Shown: piece after piece, positions 54,368 through 63,303 of the stretch
How positions within the stretch are numbered: the first letter of the stretch is position 1
Layout: every line of letters starts with the position of its first letter
NCBI GenBank assembly: GCA_045130665.1
Contig: JBGUQC010000003.1
Location: 1 to 64,000, forward strand
DNA length: 64,000 bases
DNA from: RGIG8124 sp045130665
GTDB lineage: Bacteria; Bacillota; Clostridia; Christensenellales; CAG-917
Direction: 5' to 3'
Made by a program: the position numbers and the translations under genes
Notes under the pieces: model-generated
The model's input: only the letters and a program-made list of their open reading frames with translations
Told to the model about the DNA's origin: nothing
Databases searched by the model: none

Positions 54368-56011
54368 ATGGCAATTACTAGATATCTTGAAGATAATGCA
54401 AAAAAGTACCCAAATGATGTAGCATTAATAGAAATTAATCCTGATGTAAGTAACGAAAAAAGAGTTACTTGGAAGGAATATTCTTTGGTTGAACCAAGAT
54501 TTGGTTCACATTATAGAAAAGAAATCACATGGAAAGAGTTTGATGATTCTGCAAACCAAATGGCAAACCTTCTATTATCCCGTGGTTTAAAGAAGGGAGA
54601 AAGAGTTGCTATCCTTTTAATGAACAGCATTGAATGGCTTCCAATCTACTTTGGAATCTTAAAGGCTGGCGCAGTTGCAGTACCACTCAATTATAGATAT
54701 ACAGCAGACGAGATTAAGTATTGCGTAGACTTTTCAGATGCATCCTATTTAGTATTCGGATTTGAATTCATCGGAAGAGTAGAACAAGTAGCAGATGGTT
54801 TAACTAAAGTTAAATCCATGTTTTATATTGGTGAGAACTGCCCAACATTCGCAGAAAACCTACACTCATTGCTCATAGAACAGCCTACAAGCGCTCCTGA
54901 TGTAAATCTTGAACTCACAGACGAAGCAGCAATTTACTATTCATCTGGAACAACTGGATTCCCTAAGGCTATTTTACATTTACATAAATCTTTAGTTTGT
55001 TCTGCTAAAACAGAACAAGCAAACCACCACCAAGTAAAAGAAGATAACTTTTTGCTTATCCCACCACTTTATCATACAGGTGCAAAGATGCACTGGTTTG
55101 GTTCATTGGTAGTTGGCGGAAAAGCAGTTCTTTTAAAGGGTGTAAGTCCAAAGTGGATTATAGAGACTGTTTCTAAAGAACAATGTACCATTGTTTGGCT
55201 CCTAGTTCCATGGGCACAAGATATCTTAGATGCAATAGATGCTGGAGATATTAATCTAAAAGATTATAAGTTAGATCAATGGAGATTAATGCACATTGGC
55301 GCACAACCAGTCCCACCATCATTAATTGCACGTTGGAAGAAAGTGTTCCCAAATCATGCATATGATACAAACTATGGTCTTTCTGAATCCATTGGACCAG
55401 GATGCGTACACTTAGGTATGGAAAACATCCATAAAGTTGGTGCAATTGGTATTGCTGGTATTGGCTGGCAAGTAAAGATTGTAGATGAAAAACATAACGA
55501 AGTTAAAAAAGGTCAAGTTGGTGAACTTTGTGTTAAGGGTGATGGCGTTATGAAATGCTATTACAAAGATCCAAAGGCTACACAAGAGACATTATCTCCA
55601 GATGGTTGGTTATACACCGGAGATATGGCTATGCAAGATCCAGATGGTTTCATTTACTTAGTAGATAGAAAGAAAGACGTTATCATCACTGGAGGAGAAA
55701 ATATCTATCCAGTTCAAATTGAAGACTTTTTAAGACAAAGAGATGATATAAAGGACGTTGCAGTTATTGGCTTACCACACAAACGTTTGGGTGAAATAGT
55801 TGCTGCAATAGTTGAATTAAAACCAGGATGCAATACATCTGTTGAAGAACTTCTTGAATTCTGTAAACAAGGCTTACCAAGATATAAGTGTCCAAGAGTC
55901 ATCGTAATAGATGATATCCCAAGAAACCCAACTGGTAAGATTGAAAAACCAGTACTAAGAAAGAAATACTGGGGAGACAAGACATTAGTTGAACTTCAAA
56001 TAGAAGAATAA
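54368..56011 (+). CDS. AMP-forming acyl-CoA synthetase
   Basis: A 547-residue adenylate-forming ligase that activates a carboxylic acid to acyl-AMP and then acyl-CoA. The P-loop-like motif YYSSGTTGFPKAIL is near residue 198, GLSES and GWLYTGDMAMQD follow, and the hinge DRKKDVIITGGENIYP precedes the catalytic lysine in NPTGKIEKP. An extra 20-residue stretch near the start (WKEYSLVEPRFGSHYRKEIT) is unusual: WKE recurs just after it, looking like a small internal duplication. The acid substrate is unknown; medium- or long-chain fatty or aromatic acids are usual. It stands alone between terminators. Confidence 0.9.
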   Translation: MAITRYLEDNAKKYPNDVALIEINPDVSNEKRVTWKEYSLVEPRFGSHYRKEITWKEFDDSANQMANLLLSRGLKKGERVAILLMNSIEWLPIYFGILKAGAVAVPLNYRYTADEIKYCVDFSDASYLVFGFEFIGRVEQVADGLTKVKSMFYIGENCPTFAENLHSLLIEQPTSAPDVNLELTDEAAIYYSSGTTGFPKAILHLHKSLVCSAKTEQANHHQVKEDNFLLIPPLYHTGAKMHWFGSLVVGGKAVLLKGVSPKWIIETVSKEQCTIVWLLVPWAQDILDAIDAGDINLKDYKLDQWRLMHIGAQPVPPSLIARWKKVFPNHAYDTNYGLSESIGPGCVHLGMENIHKVGAIGIAGIGWQVKIVDEKHNEVKKGQVGELCVKGDGVMKCYYKDPKATQETLSPDGWLYTGDMAMQDPDGFIYLVDRKKDVIITGGENIYPVQIEDFLRQRDDIKDVAVIGLPHKRLGEIVAAIVELKPGCNTSVEELLEFCKQGLPRYKCPRVIVIDDIPRNPTGKIEKPVLRKKYWGDKTLVELQIEE

Positions 56012-56016
56012 AAAAT

Positions 56017-56045
56017 AACAACCACCAATTAAGGTGGTTGTTTTA
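56017..56045. terminator. Terminator between the acyl-CoA synthetase and glnN
   Basis: AACAACCACC pairs with GGTGGTTGTT around six bases, followed by TTATTA on the plus strand. The AT-rich left side may serve glnN on the other strand. Confidence 0.8.
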
Positions 56046-56063
56046 TTATGGTTTTATTAATTT

Positions 56064-58148
56064 TTAATCCCTTACCGAGTAAAGAATGTCGCCGTAAGAT
56101 GGTAGTGGCCAATACTTTTCTGCAGTGTTCAATTCCATCTCGTCACATACTGCTCTCAATGCTTCCATTGCAGGTATTACAACATCTCTGTAATACTCAC
56201 CAGCTGTTAAATCTGTACCTAATTCATGTGCCTTAGAAATAGCCTTATCTAGTGCGTCAATCTTCTTAATTGCATCTTCATATAGACCAACTAGTTTTGT
56301 GCATAAATCCTTCTCAGCGGATGTTTTTATACCTATTTCAGCTAGTTTAACTGCCGTTTCTGCTAAATGCTTTTGATATTTAGATACTGCTGGAAGTATT
56401 TCTCTCTTGGCCATATCTAACATAGTCATTGCTTCGATATTGATAATCTTGCAGTAGCTTTCTACGTATACTTCAAAACGAGATCTTATCTCTGTTTCTG
56501 TGAATACACCATGTTTTGTAAATAGTGCAATGTTCTTATCTGAGATTAAATATGGAAGTGCATCTATTGTTGTTCTGAGGTTGAGTAAGCCACGTTTTTC
56601 TGCTTCCTTAATCCATTCATCTGAATAGTTGTTTCCATTGAAGACAATCTTGCCATGTTCTTTCATTGTCTTTGCAACAATTTCAGTTATAGTTGTTTTG
56701 ATATCTTTGGATTTTGCAAGTATATCTGCAAACTCACCAAGCTTGTCTGCAAGGATTGTGTTAAGAACAACGTTTACACCAGCAATAGATTGTGAACTAC
56801 CAGGCATTCTGAATTCGAACTTGTTTCCTGTGAAAGCAAATGGAGATGTTCTGTTTCTATCAGATGTATCCATTGCAAATGTTGGTAATACGTTTACACC
56901 AATTTCAACATTGCATTTTGCTCTCTTTGAATATGAACGTCCTTCAGCAACTGCATCTAAGATACCAGTTAATTCTTCACCTAAATACATTGAAACAATG
57001 GCTGGTGGTGCTTCGTTTGCACCTAATCTGTGGTCATTGCTTGCACTTGCAACAGAAATTCTAAGTAAATCTTGATGTTCATCTATTGCAGATATTACTG
57101 CTGCCAAGATTAATAAGAATTGTGCACTTCCTTCTGGGCTCTTTCCTGGATCAAATAAGTTATGACCAAAGTTTGTTGTTAAAGAGAAGTTGTTGTGCTT
57201 ACCACTTCCGTTAACTCCATCAAATGGCTTTTCATGAAGAAGACATGTCATTCCATGACGGTATGCAACTTTCTTCATCATTTCCATTGTTAATTGGTTG
57301 TGGTCTGTTCCTACGTTAGTAGTTGTATAAATAGGAGCAAGTTCGTGCTGAGATGGTGCAACTTCGTTGTGCTTTGTCTTTGCAAGAATTCCAAGCTTCC
57401 AAAGTTCTTCATCTAGCTCCTTCATATACTTAACAACTCTTGGTGTTATTGCTCCAAAATAGTGGTCATCTAATTCTTGGCCTTTTGGTGGTCTTGCACC
57501 AAATAATGTACGTCCTGTATATATAAGGTCTTTTCTCTTATTAAATACATCTTTATCTATTAAGAAATATTCTTGCTCTGGACCTACGTTAGAATAAACA
57601 TGCTCTGTCTTTCTACCCAAGATTCTGAGTAATCTTGTTGCTTGTTTATCAATAGCTTCCATAGATCTAAGAAGTGGAGTCTTCTTGTCTAATGCTTCGC
57701 CATTGTATGAACAGAATGCGGTTGGTATACAAAGTATACCATCTTTGATAAATGCATAAGATGTTGGATCCCATGCTGTGTATCCACGTGCTTCAAATGT
57801 GGCTCTTAAACCGCCTGAAGGGAATGAACTTGCATCTGGCTCGCCTTTAATAAGTTCCTTTCCAGAAAATTCCATGATTACACCACCATTTGCTGTTGGT
57901 GAAATGAAACTATCATGCTTTTCTGCGGTAATACCTGTCATTGGTTGGAACCAGTGAGTAAAGTGTGTTACGCCTTTTTCAACTGCCCAGTCTTTCATTG
58001 AACTTGCAATGATGTTTGCCATATCAAGAGTTAAAGATCTGCCTTCTGCACAACATTTCTTAAATTCTCTGTAAACAGCAACTGGGAGCTTTTCGCACAT
58101 TACTGCATCGTTGAATACCATACTGCCGAATAATTCATTAATTCCCAT
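56064..58148 (-). CDS. glnN: Glutamine synthetase type III
   Basis: Makes glutamine from glutamate, ammonia and ATP. At 694 residues and with the catalytic parts GPEQEYFLID, HNEVAPSQHELAPIY, NGSGKHNNFS and the late RNRTSPFAFTGNKFEFR, it is the GlnN form found in Bacteroides, cyanobacteria and clostridia. No type I glnA is visible nearby. GAAAGGAGAGG precedes the ATG. A near-consensus promoter lies 32 bases upstream. With the two glutamate dehydrogenases, it gives a full ammonia-assimilation set within 13 kb. Confidence 0.97.
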   Translation of the reverse strand: MGINELFGSMVFNDAVMCEKLPVAVYREFKKCCAEGRSLTLDMANIIASSMKDWAVEKGVTHFTHWFQPMTGITAEKHDSFISPTANGGVIMEFSGKELIKGEPDASSFPSGGLRATFEARGYTAWDPTSYAFIKDGILCIPTAFCSYNGEALDKKTPLLRSMEAIDKQATRLLRILGRKTEHVYSNVGPEQEYFLIDKDVFNKRKDLIYTGRTLFGARPPKGQELDDHYFGAITPRVVKYMKELDEELWKLGILAKTKHNEVAPSQHELAPIYTTTNVGTDHNQLTMEMMKKVAYRHGMTCLLHEKPFDGVNGSGKHNNFSLTTNFGHNLFDPGKSPEGSAQFLLILAAVISAIDEHQDLLRISVASASNDHRLGANEAPPAIVSMYLGEELTGILDAVAEGRSYSKRAKCNVEIGVNVLPTFAMDTSDRNRTSPFAFTGNKFEFRMPGSSQSIAGVNVVLNTILADKLGEFADILAKSKDIKTTITEIVAKTMKEHGKIVFNGNNYSDEWIKEAEKRGLLNLRTTIDALPYLISDKNIALFTKHGVFTETEIRSRFEVYVESYCKIINIEAMTMLDMAKREILPAVSKYQKHLAETAVKLAEIGIKTSAEKDLCTKLVGLYEDAIKKIDALDKAISKAHELGTDLTAGEYYRDVVIPAMEALRAVCDEMELNTAEKYWPLPSYGDILYSVRD

Positions 58149-58179
58149 AAGTACCTCTCCTTTCGAATTTCATGCGTAA

Positions 58180-58208
58180 ATAATAGACCTAAGATACAAT
58201 TCTGTCAA
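58180..58208 (-). promoter_or_regulatory. Promoter of glnN
   Basis: Minus-strand TTGACA (58203-58208) and TATTAT (58180-58185) with 17-base spacing. From 58209 to 58394 there is only very AT-rich DNA with no site I can name. Confidence 0.75.
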
Positions 58209-58394
58209 TACCCATTTTTAACTTTTTATAACACGATACTCATTGATTATACATAAAATTGTATGCAATATACACGATATAACAAGAATTATGCAATATT
58301 TTGTCTTTTATACATTTGGTAAAAAATCATTTTTTATAAATATTCACTAAAATTTTTTTTAATATTTTTCACTAAAACTTCAAAAAATGCCATA

Positions 58395-58423
58395 TTTACT
58401 TACAAAAATTAATGTGTTAAAAT
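58395..58423 (+). promoter_or_regulatory. Promoter of the polyferredoxin gene
   Basis: TTTACT (58395-58400) and TAAAAT (58418-58423) with 17-base spacing, 30 bases ahead of the ATG. Confidence 0.6.
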
Positions 58424-58452
58424 GAAGGTTAATAAAACAAAGAGGGATAATT

Positions 58453-58833
58453 ATGTATACCATTAATAAAGAAAATTGTGCAGATTGCGGATTCTGTAGT
58501 TATGTATGTCCATTTGATGCAATAATTCATCACGTAGATGAAAAGTATTATGAAATTGACCAAGGAAAGTGCCAAGCATGTGGTCAATGTTATAGTAATT
58601 GTATTACAAGTGCTGTTGAGTGTGACAAGGATCAAGAGAAGGTGGTTGAAATCTTTATTAATGACAACTGTATCGGATGTTCACTTTGTAGTAGAAGTTG
58701 TCCAGTAGGAGCAATCACAGGACAAATTAAAGAGAAATTTAATATCAATCCAGATAAATGTATTAAATGCGGATATTGTGCAACTAAGTGCAGAAAGGAC
58801 GCAATTACAGTAAAAAAGGCAAAGGTATTATAA
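58453..58833 (+). CDS. Polyferredoxin with four [4Fe-4S] motifs
   Basis: A 126-residue electron carrier. Four CxxCxxCxxxC motifs occur: CADCGFCSYVC, CQACGQCYSNC, CIGCSLCSRSC and CIKCGYCATKC, giving 16 cysteines for four clusters. It looks like two bacterial two-cluster ferredoxins joined in series. It ends two bases from the tupC stop, converging on it. Proximity to the tungsten oxidoreductase makes it a likely electron acceptor for that enzyme, an inference from context. Confidence 0.92.
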   Translation: MYTINKENCADCGFCSYVCPFDAIIHHVDEKYYEIDQGKCQACGQCYSNCITSAVECDKDQEKVVEIFINDNCIGCSLCSRSCPVGAITGQIKEKFNINPDKCIKCGYCATKCRKDAITVKKAKVL

Positions 58834-58835
58834 AA

Positions 58836-59507
58836 CTAAACTTTAAGTAAGAATTCTTTTAGTTCTTGAGTTTGAGGATGGTCGATGAATGTATGTGCAT
58901 CGGCTATTTCTTTTATTTTGCCATCTTCTATATATAAAATTGTGTCTGCAAGTCTTTCAGCTTGTCTAATAGAATGGGTTGCAATAATAATTGTATTATT
59001 ATTTTTTTCTTTATAGGTTTTTATTAGTTCTTCTGTTTTTATGGATGCATTTATATCCATTGCAGATGTTGGTTCATCTAAAAGCAATAAATCATGATCA
59101 AGAACCAAACTTCTTATAAGAGCCATTTTTTGTTTTTCACCACCTGATAATAATTTGGCATTTGATTTGCGTAATTTGTACAAGTCAATTGCCTTCATCA
59201 TATTATCTATTTCGTATTTGCAATACATTTTTTCGGTGATTTTATATTTTTGAGGTATGCCGAGTTTTATATTGTTATATACAGACAAATCAAAAGGATA
59301 GGGATTTTGTGGCATATAATATATATCTTTAAATGACATATTCATTGTAGAATCATTATCTGGTTTTATGACGGAAGAAAGAACTTTAAGCAAAGTGGAT
59401 TTACCAGAGCCATTAGCACCAATAAGGGCATAAATTTTATGCTCATTAAGTTCGATGTTAACATCTAGTACGACTCTATCGTAAGTCTTTTTAATATTTA
59501 GCTCCAT
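58836..59507 (-). CDS. tupC: Tungstate ABC transporter, ATP-binding protein
   Basis: ATPase subunit of an oxyanion importer. Walker A is GANGSGKST (about 32-40), the ABC signature LLSGGEKQKMALIRS (about 120-134) and Walker B LLLLDEPTSAMD. At 223 residues it lacks the long C-terminal regulatory domain of molybdate ModC, as TupC proteins do. It overlaps the end of tupB by ten bases. The assignment to tungstate rests on the TupA/TupB type and on the oxidoreductase next door. Confidence 0.88.
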   Translation of the reverse strand: MELNIKKTYDRVVLDVNIELNEHKIYALIGANGSGKSTLLKVLSSVIKPDNDSTMNMSFKDIYYMPQNPYPFDLSVYNNIKLGIPQKYKITEKMYCKYEIDNMMKAIDLYKLRKSNAKLLSGGEKQKMALIRSLVLDHDLLLLDEPTSAMDINASIKTEELIKTYKEKNNNTIIIATHSIRQAERLADTILYIEDGKIKEIADAHTFIDHPQTQELKEFLLKV

Positions 59508-60214
59508 TTCTTTTTCTTCCTAGACCCAACAAATTGTATTATGCCAGCAACTAGGTTAAGGCCAAGTGTTATTGCAATAATAACAATACCCAATGCAACG
59601 GCATATTCTAGATTACCTGTGTTGTAATTTAATGCAATATAGGTTGTCATTACCATGGTCTTATGTAAGATATTTCCACCAACAATTTGTACAGCACCAA
59701 CTTCAGCTGTTGCTCTTGCAAAAGCAAACATATATGAGGCAACTAATGAATATTTATTTTCATTAACCATAAGTAAGAAAGTTTTTCCTGGACCAAATCC
59801 GAGACCTTTTCTTGTTTCATATAATGCATGACCTGTAGCCTCAGCTCCAGTTTCAACCATACCAATAACTAAAGGTATAATTAAAACAACTTGGGCTATA
59901 ATCATTGCTTTAACTGTAAATATAAGTTGAAGTTGTCCAAATGGACCAACTCCTCTAAAGAGGAGATAAATTAAAATGCCAATTGCAACAGGCGGCAGTC
60001 CCATCAAAGTTCTAACTATAATAACTAGAACTTTTTTTCCTTTAAAGTTGTAGGTAGCTAAAAGCAATCCCAAGGGAGCGCCAATTATAAAAGCTATAAT
60101 TGAGCTAGTAAGGGTCATTTTCATGGTAGTGGCAATTACCTCATTAATTAGAGGGCTACCACTACCAATGATATTAAACGCTTCTCCTAGAGATTGCCAA
60201 AAACTATCCCACAT
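59498..60214 (-). CDS. tupB: Tungstate ABC transporter, permease
   Basis: A 238-residue permease with five or six membrane segments and the coupling loop EAxxG in the form ETRKGLGFGPGKTF (about residue 135). LIRTLMGLPPVAIGILIYLL-type and RATAEVGAVQIVGGNI segments are hallmarks of the TupB branch. It begins four bases after the tupA stop and overlaps tupC, so the three form a tight operon in the order A, B, C. Confidence 0.9.
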   Translation of the reverse strand: MWDSFWQSLGEAFNIIGSGSPLINEVIATTMKMTLTSSIIAFIIGAPLGLLLATYNFKGKKVLVIIVRTLMGLPPVAIGILIYLLFRGVGPFGQLQLIFTVKAMIIAQVVLIIPLVIGMVETGAEATGHALYETRKGLGFGPGKTFLLMVNENKYSLVASYMFAFARATAEVGAVQIVGGNILHKTMVMTTYIALNYNTGNLEYAVALGIVIIAITLGLNLVAGIIQFVGSRKKKKWS

Positions 60215-60218
60215 TTAA

Positions 60219-61193
60219 TTAAGCAGTCTTTGATTTTTTATAAGCAAGATATGTTCCTTTATCTGAAAGTATATATGCTTGATTTTCTTCAGCTAAATTT
60301 AATGAAGCCATCATTCCTGCTGCAGCAGCAGTATACCATGTATACTCTGCTGGATATACAGCTGAACTTGTTGCTGTATCCCAACCTATACCTGTTTCAC
60401 CAGCTGCTTTCCATAGATTGATTTCTTTTGTATGTGTTCCAGAGTTGTCTCCACGGCTTACAAATTTGCTTTGTGTATTTTTGATTGCCTTGAATCCATC
60501 AATTATTGATGCACAATCTTTTACACCAGCTGGATCGTTCTTTGGTCCAACAAGTACAAAGTAGTTGTACATAAAGGAAATTCTTTCAGATGTAAATCCA
60601 GAAACTGTTCTTGCATAGCCAGCATCAACAAAAGCATCCTCTTGTGTCTTTGCATGTACTAATAACATATCAGCATTTCCATCTTTTGCATTTTGGATTG
60701 CCTTACCTGTTCCTGCAGATGTTACAGCAATTTCCCAACCGGTTTGTTCATTGAATTTTTCACCAAGATATCCTAATAAACCTGTGTCGTTAACAGATGT
60801 TGTTGTGGAAACCTTAATTGTCTTTTCACCAGTTGTGTAAGCAAGAGAGGCTAATGTACCATTATATAGTGGAGCATCTGTCTTTAAATAGAATAATGCT
60901 TCATTGTAGTTTTCAACACCATAAGTCTTGATAAAATCATTTCTTGTTGATGCTAAACTCATCCACTTAATGAATGCATCTGCACCTGCTGTATTTAGTA
61001 CAGCTGGAGAAACGCTAGTTGGCTCTACAGCAATCATAGTGTATGTATTCATAAGAGAATCGTCTTGCTCATACAAAAGTGTTAAAGTATTATCAACACT
61101 CTTGTCTTTGTTACAAGCAACAAGCATACAGATAGATAATGCTAGGATTAAAACTAGTGCTAAAACAAGCACTTTTTTGCTCAAATTTTTCAT
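60219..61193 (-). CDS. tupA: Tungstate-binding lipoprotein, apparently circularly permuted
   Basis: A 324-residue binding lipoprotein; the lipobox MLVAC gives lipid-bearing Cys27. The core (residues 124-318) has the TupA features in order: KVSTTTSVNDTGLL, ADMLLVHAKTQEDAFV, YNYFVLVGPKNDPAGV, FVSRGDNSGTHTKE and AYILSDKGTYLAY. In ordinary TupA proteins the chain then runs on through an N-T-Y-x-x-I-A-V-x-P segment and an F-x-x-W-M helix to finish near LFFL. Here that last part is missing at the end and instead stands first, at residues 37-103 (MNTYTMIAVEPTS, AFIKWMSL, YNEALFYL), joined by a 20-residue linker. The frame is clean. The ligand is inferred from family and neighbours. Confidence 0.88.
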   Translation of the reverse strand: MKNLSKKVLVLALVLILALSICMLVACNKDKSVDNTLTLLYEQDDSLMNTYTMIAVEPTSVSPAVLNTAGADAFIKWMSLASTRNDFIKTYGVENYNEALFYLKTDAPLYNGTLASLAYTTGEKTIKVSTTTSVNDTGLLGYLGEKFNEQTGWEIAVTSAGTGKAIQNAKDGNADMLLVHAKTQEDAFVDAGYARTVSGFTSERISFMYNYFVLVGPKNDPAGVKDCASIIDGFKAIKNTQSKFVSRGDNSGTHTKEINLWKAAGETGIGWDTATSSAVYPAEYTWYTAAAAGMMASLNLAEENQAYILSDKGTYLAYKKSKTA

Positions 61194-61198
61194 AAATT

Positions 61199-61299
61199 AC
61201 TCTCCTTTCCATAATGGGAGGCTATATCGTTTCCAATATAACCCAACGCTTTTAATACCATAGAAAACCCGTAGGTATTAAAAATCGGATATTAGATAA
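61199..61299 (-). promoter_or_regulatory. Structured tupA leader, candidate Moco/Tuco-type riboswitch
   Basis: The leader of about 100 bases folds into three hairpins: TTTTAATACC (61274-61283 on the minus strand) with GGTATTAAAA (61250-61259); a ten-pair stem at 61220-61243 capped by a GAAA tetraloop; and CTCC with the ribosome binding site GGAG (61202-61205). The first hairpin has CCUA and UAUGG opposite each other, like a tetraloop receptor. Molybdenum and tungsten cofactor riboswitches precede such transport genes and use a GNRA tetraloop. The family match is from memory and context, not from a model search. Confidence 0.45.
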
Positions 61300-61328
61300 A
61301 TTATATTCTAATCTATCTAAAAAGTAAA
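61300..61328 (-). promoter_or_regulatory. Promoter of the tupABC operon
   Basis: Minus-strand TTTACT (61323-61328) and TATAAT (61300-61305) with 17-base spacing; about 100 bases of leader follow. Confidence 0.7.
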
Positions 61329-61352
61329 TACCAGTTAACACAAACTCCTGTA

Positions 61353-61382
61353 TTGTAAAATAATATAACAAAATGTTATAAT
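61353..61382 (+). promoter_or_regulatory. Promoter of the oxidoreductase gene with palindrome
   Basis: TTGTAA (61353-61358) and TATAAT (61377-61382) with 18-base spacing. TATAACA (61364-61370) and TGTTATA (61374-61380) make a perfect palindrome over the spacer and -10 box, a likely operator. The promoter diverges from that of tupA. Confidence 0.6.
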
Positions 61383-61401
61383 TATTTCTAAGGAGATTAT
61401 T

Positions 61402-63300
61402 ATGGGAACAAAATATGGCGCATATTGCGGAAAAGTAGCAAAGATTGATTTAACTACGAGAGAGGTTACAGACTATCCATTCTCAGATAAGGAAAGAGAA
61501 TTGTATTTGGGTGGCAAGATTATGGCTGCCAAGATTATCTATGACAATATCAAAGAAAAGATAGATCCACTCTCACCAGAAAATATGATTGTTATAGCCA
61601 CAGGTCCATTAAATGCTGTTGGCGCACCTTGTTCTTCTCGTTTTGATACTTCAACAATTTCACCTCTAACAGGATTATATACATCCTCAAACTGTGGTGG
61701 TAATTTTGGTATGGCTTTAAAGAGAGCTGGATATGATGCAATAGTTATTACAGGTAAATCAGAAGAAAAGATATACATAAGTATCACTAGTGACAAAATA
61801 GAATTTAAGAACGCAGATGCACTTTGGGGACTAACAACCCAAGCCGCACAAGCTGCCATTCCAGAGAAGGGAGATAAATTTGTTATTGGCCCAGCTGGAG
61901 AGAATTTAGTTAGATATGCATGTGTCGTTTCTAACGAAAGAGCAGCAGGAAGAGGCGGTGTTGGTGCCGTATTTGGATCCAAAAACCTAAAAGGTTTAGT
62001 TTGCTTTGGTACAAAAGCCCCAGAGGTATACAACAAGAAAAAACTAGACAAGGTTAATAAGGTCTGGACTACAAGATTGAGAACTCATCCATTAACCGGT
62101 GCTCAATTGCCAGAATTGGGAACAGCCGGATTGGTTACCTCCATGCATGCAAAGAACCTTCTTGCAACAAACAACTATAGATCTGGTAAGTATGAACATT
62201 TCGAAGATGTAAACGGAGAAACACTTGCAGAAGATTATTTAGTAAGAAACTCAGGTTGTACAACCTGTCCAATTAGATGTGCAAGAGTAGTTAAGGTTGA
62301 AGGTAAAGATGTTAAAGGTCCAGAAGTTGAAACTTTAGGATTATTTGGTCCAAACATCATGAATAACAATATGCAATCTATTTTAGATTGGAACTATTAC
62401 ATGGATGAACTTGGTATGGATACTATTTCCTGCGGAAATACAATTTCATTTGCAATGGAATTAAATGAAAAAGGTATGTGGGATAATGGTCTTGAGTTTG
62501 GAAAGATAGATAATATCGCACAAACATTAGATGATATTGCACACAGAAGAGGTATTGGAAACGAACTCGCAGAGGGAAGTAGAAAACTATCTGAAAAATA
62601 TGGTGGAAAAGAGTTTGCCATGAACGTTAAAGGTTTGGAGCTTGCTGCATATGAACCAAGAGGCGCAGTTGGTCAAGGTTTAGGTTATGCAGTAGGTAAC
62701 AGAGGTGGTTGTCACTTAAATGGTGGTTACTTAGTTGTTGTTGAAGGTTTAGGTCTTAATGCAAATCCATATACTACACACGGCAAAGCTGAGCTTTGTA
62801 TTACATTCCAAGATCTTATGGAAGCTTGTTCTGCTGGAGGTAACTGTTTATTCACAACATATGCATTCTTCCCAAAACCATGGGTAGCAAAACCAAACGG
62901 ATTTGTAACAAAGATAATAAACAAGTTTATTACAGAGGTCGGATTTGTCTTAAGAATAGTTCTTAGAATTCCAACAGCACTTGCTATTAACCTTCCACAC
63001 ATGTTGCCACATCCAAAAGCAATTGCTGCTGCAACTGGTATGAAATATACCTTCGGTAAATTCATAAGAGTTGGTGAAAGAGGCTATAACTTAGAGAGAA
63101 TGATAGACGTAAATCTTGGAGTATCATCTAAAGATGATGAACTTCCAGGAAGACTTACCACAGAGTTGCAAATACTAAGTGAACCAAAGTCAAAGGTCCC
63201 ACTTGAAAAATTGCGTAGCAATTATTATAAGGCAAGATTCTGGACAAAAGATGGTAAGCCAACTAAGAAATTAATCAAGAGATTAAAATTGGAGAAATAG
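61402..63300 (+). CDS. Tungsten-dependent aldehyde:ferredoxin oxidoreductase
   Basis: A 632-residue enzyme that oxidises an aldehyde (or reduces an acid) with ferredoxin, using a tungsten bis-pterin cofactor and one [4Fe-4S] cluster. The N-terminal AOR domain starts YGAYCGKVAKIDLTTREV. Cluster ligands are Cys286, Cys289, Cys293 (CTTCPIRC) and probably Cys482. Family boxes such as SNERAAGRGGVGAVFGSKNLK and YEPRGAVGQGLGYAVGNRGG are intact. A hydrophobic insert near residues 500-540 is less usual. Cofactor-synthesis partners follow directly, and the transporter diverges from it. Substrate unknown. Confidence 0.93.
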   Translation: MGTKYGAYCGKVAKIDLTTREVTDYPFSDKERELYLGGKIMAAKIIYDNIKEKIDPLSPENMIVIATGPLNAVGAPCSSRFDTSTISPLTGLYTSSNCGGNFGMALKRAGYDAIVITGKSEEKIYISITSDKIEFKNADALWGLTTQAAQAAIPEKGDKFVIGPAGENLVRYACVVSNERAAGRGGVGAVFGSKNLKGLVCFGTKAPEVYNKKKLDKVNKVWTTRLRTHPLTGAQLPELGTAGLVTSMHAKNLLATNNYRSGKYEHFEDVNGETLAEDYLVRNSGCTTCPIRCARVVKVEGKDVKGPEVETLGLFGPNIMNNNMQSILDWNYYMDELGMDTISCGNTISFAMELNEKGMWDNGLEFGKIDNIAQTLDDIAHRRGIGNELAEGSRKLSEKYGGKEFAMNVKGLELAAYEPRGAVGQGLGYAVGNRGGCHLNGGYLVVVEGLGLNANPYTTHGKAELCITFQDLMEACSAGGNCLFTTYAFFPKPWVAKPNGFVTKIINKFITEVGFVLRIVLRIPTALAINLPHMLPHPKAIAAATGMKYTFGKFIRVGERGYNLERMIDVNLGVSSKDDELPGRLTTELQILSEPKSKVPLEKLRSNYYKARFWTKDGKPTKKLIKRLKLEK

Positions 63301-63303
63301 ATT

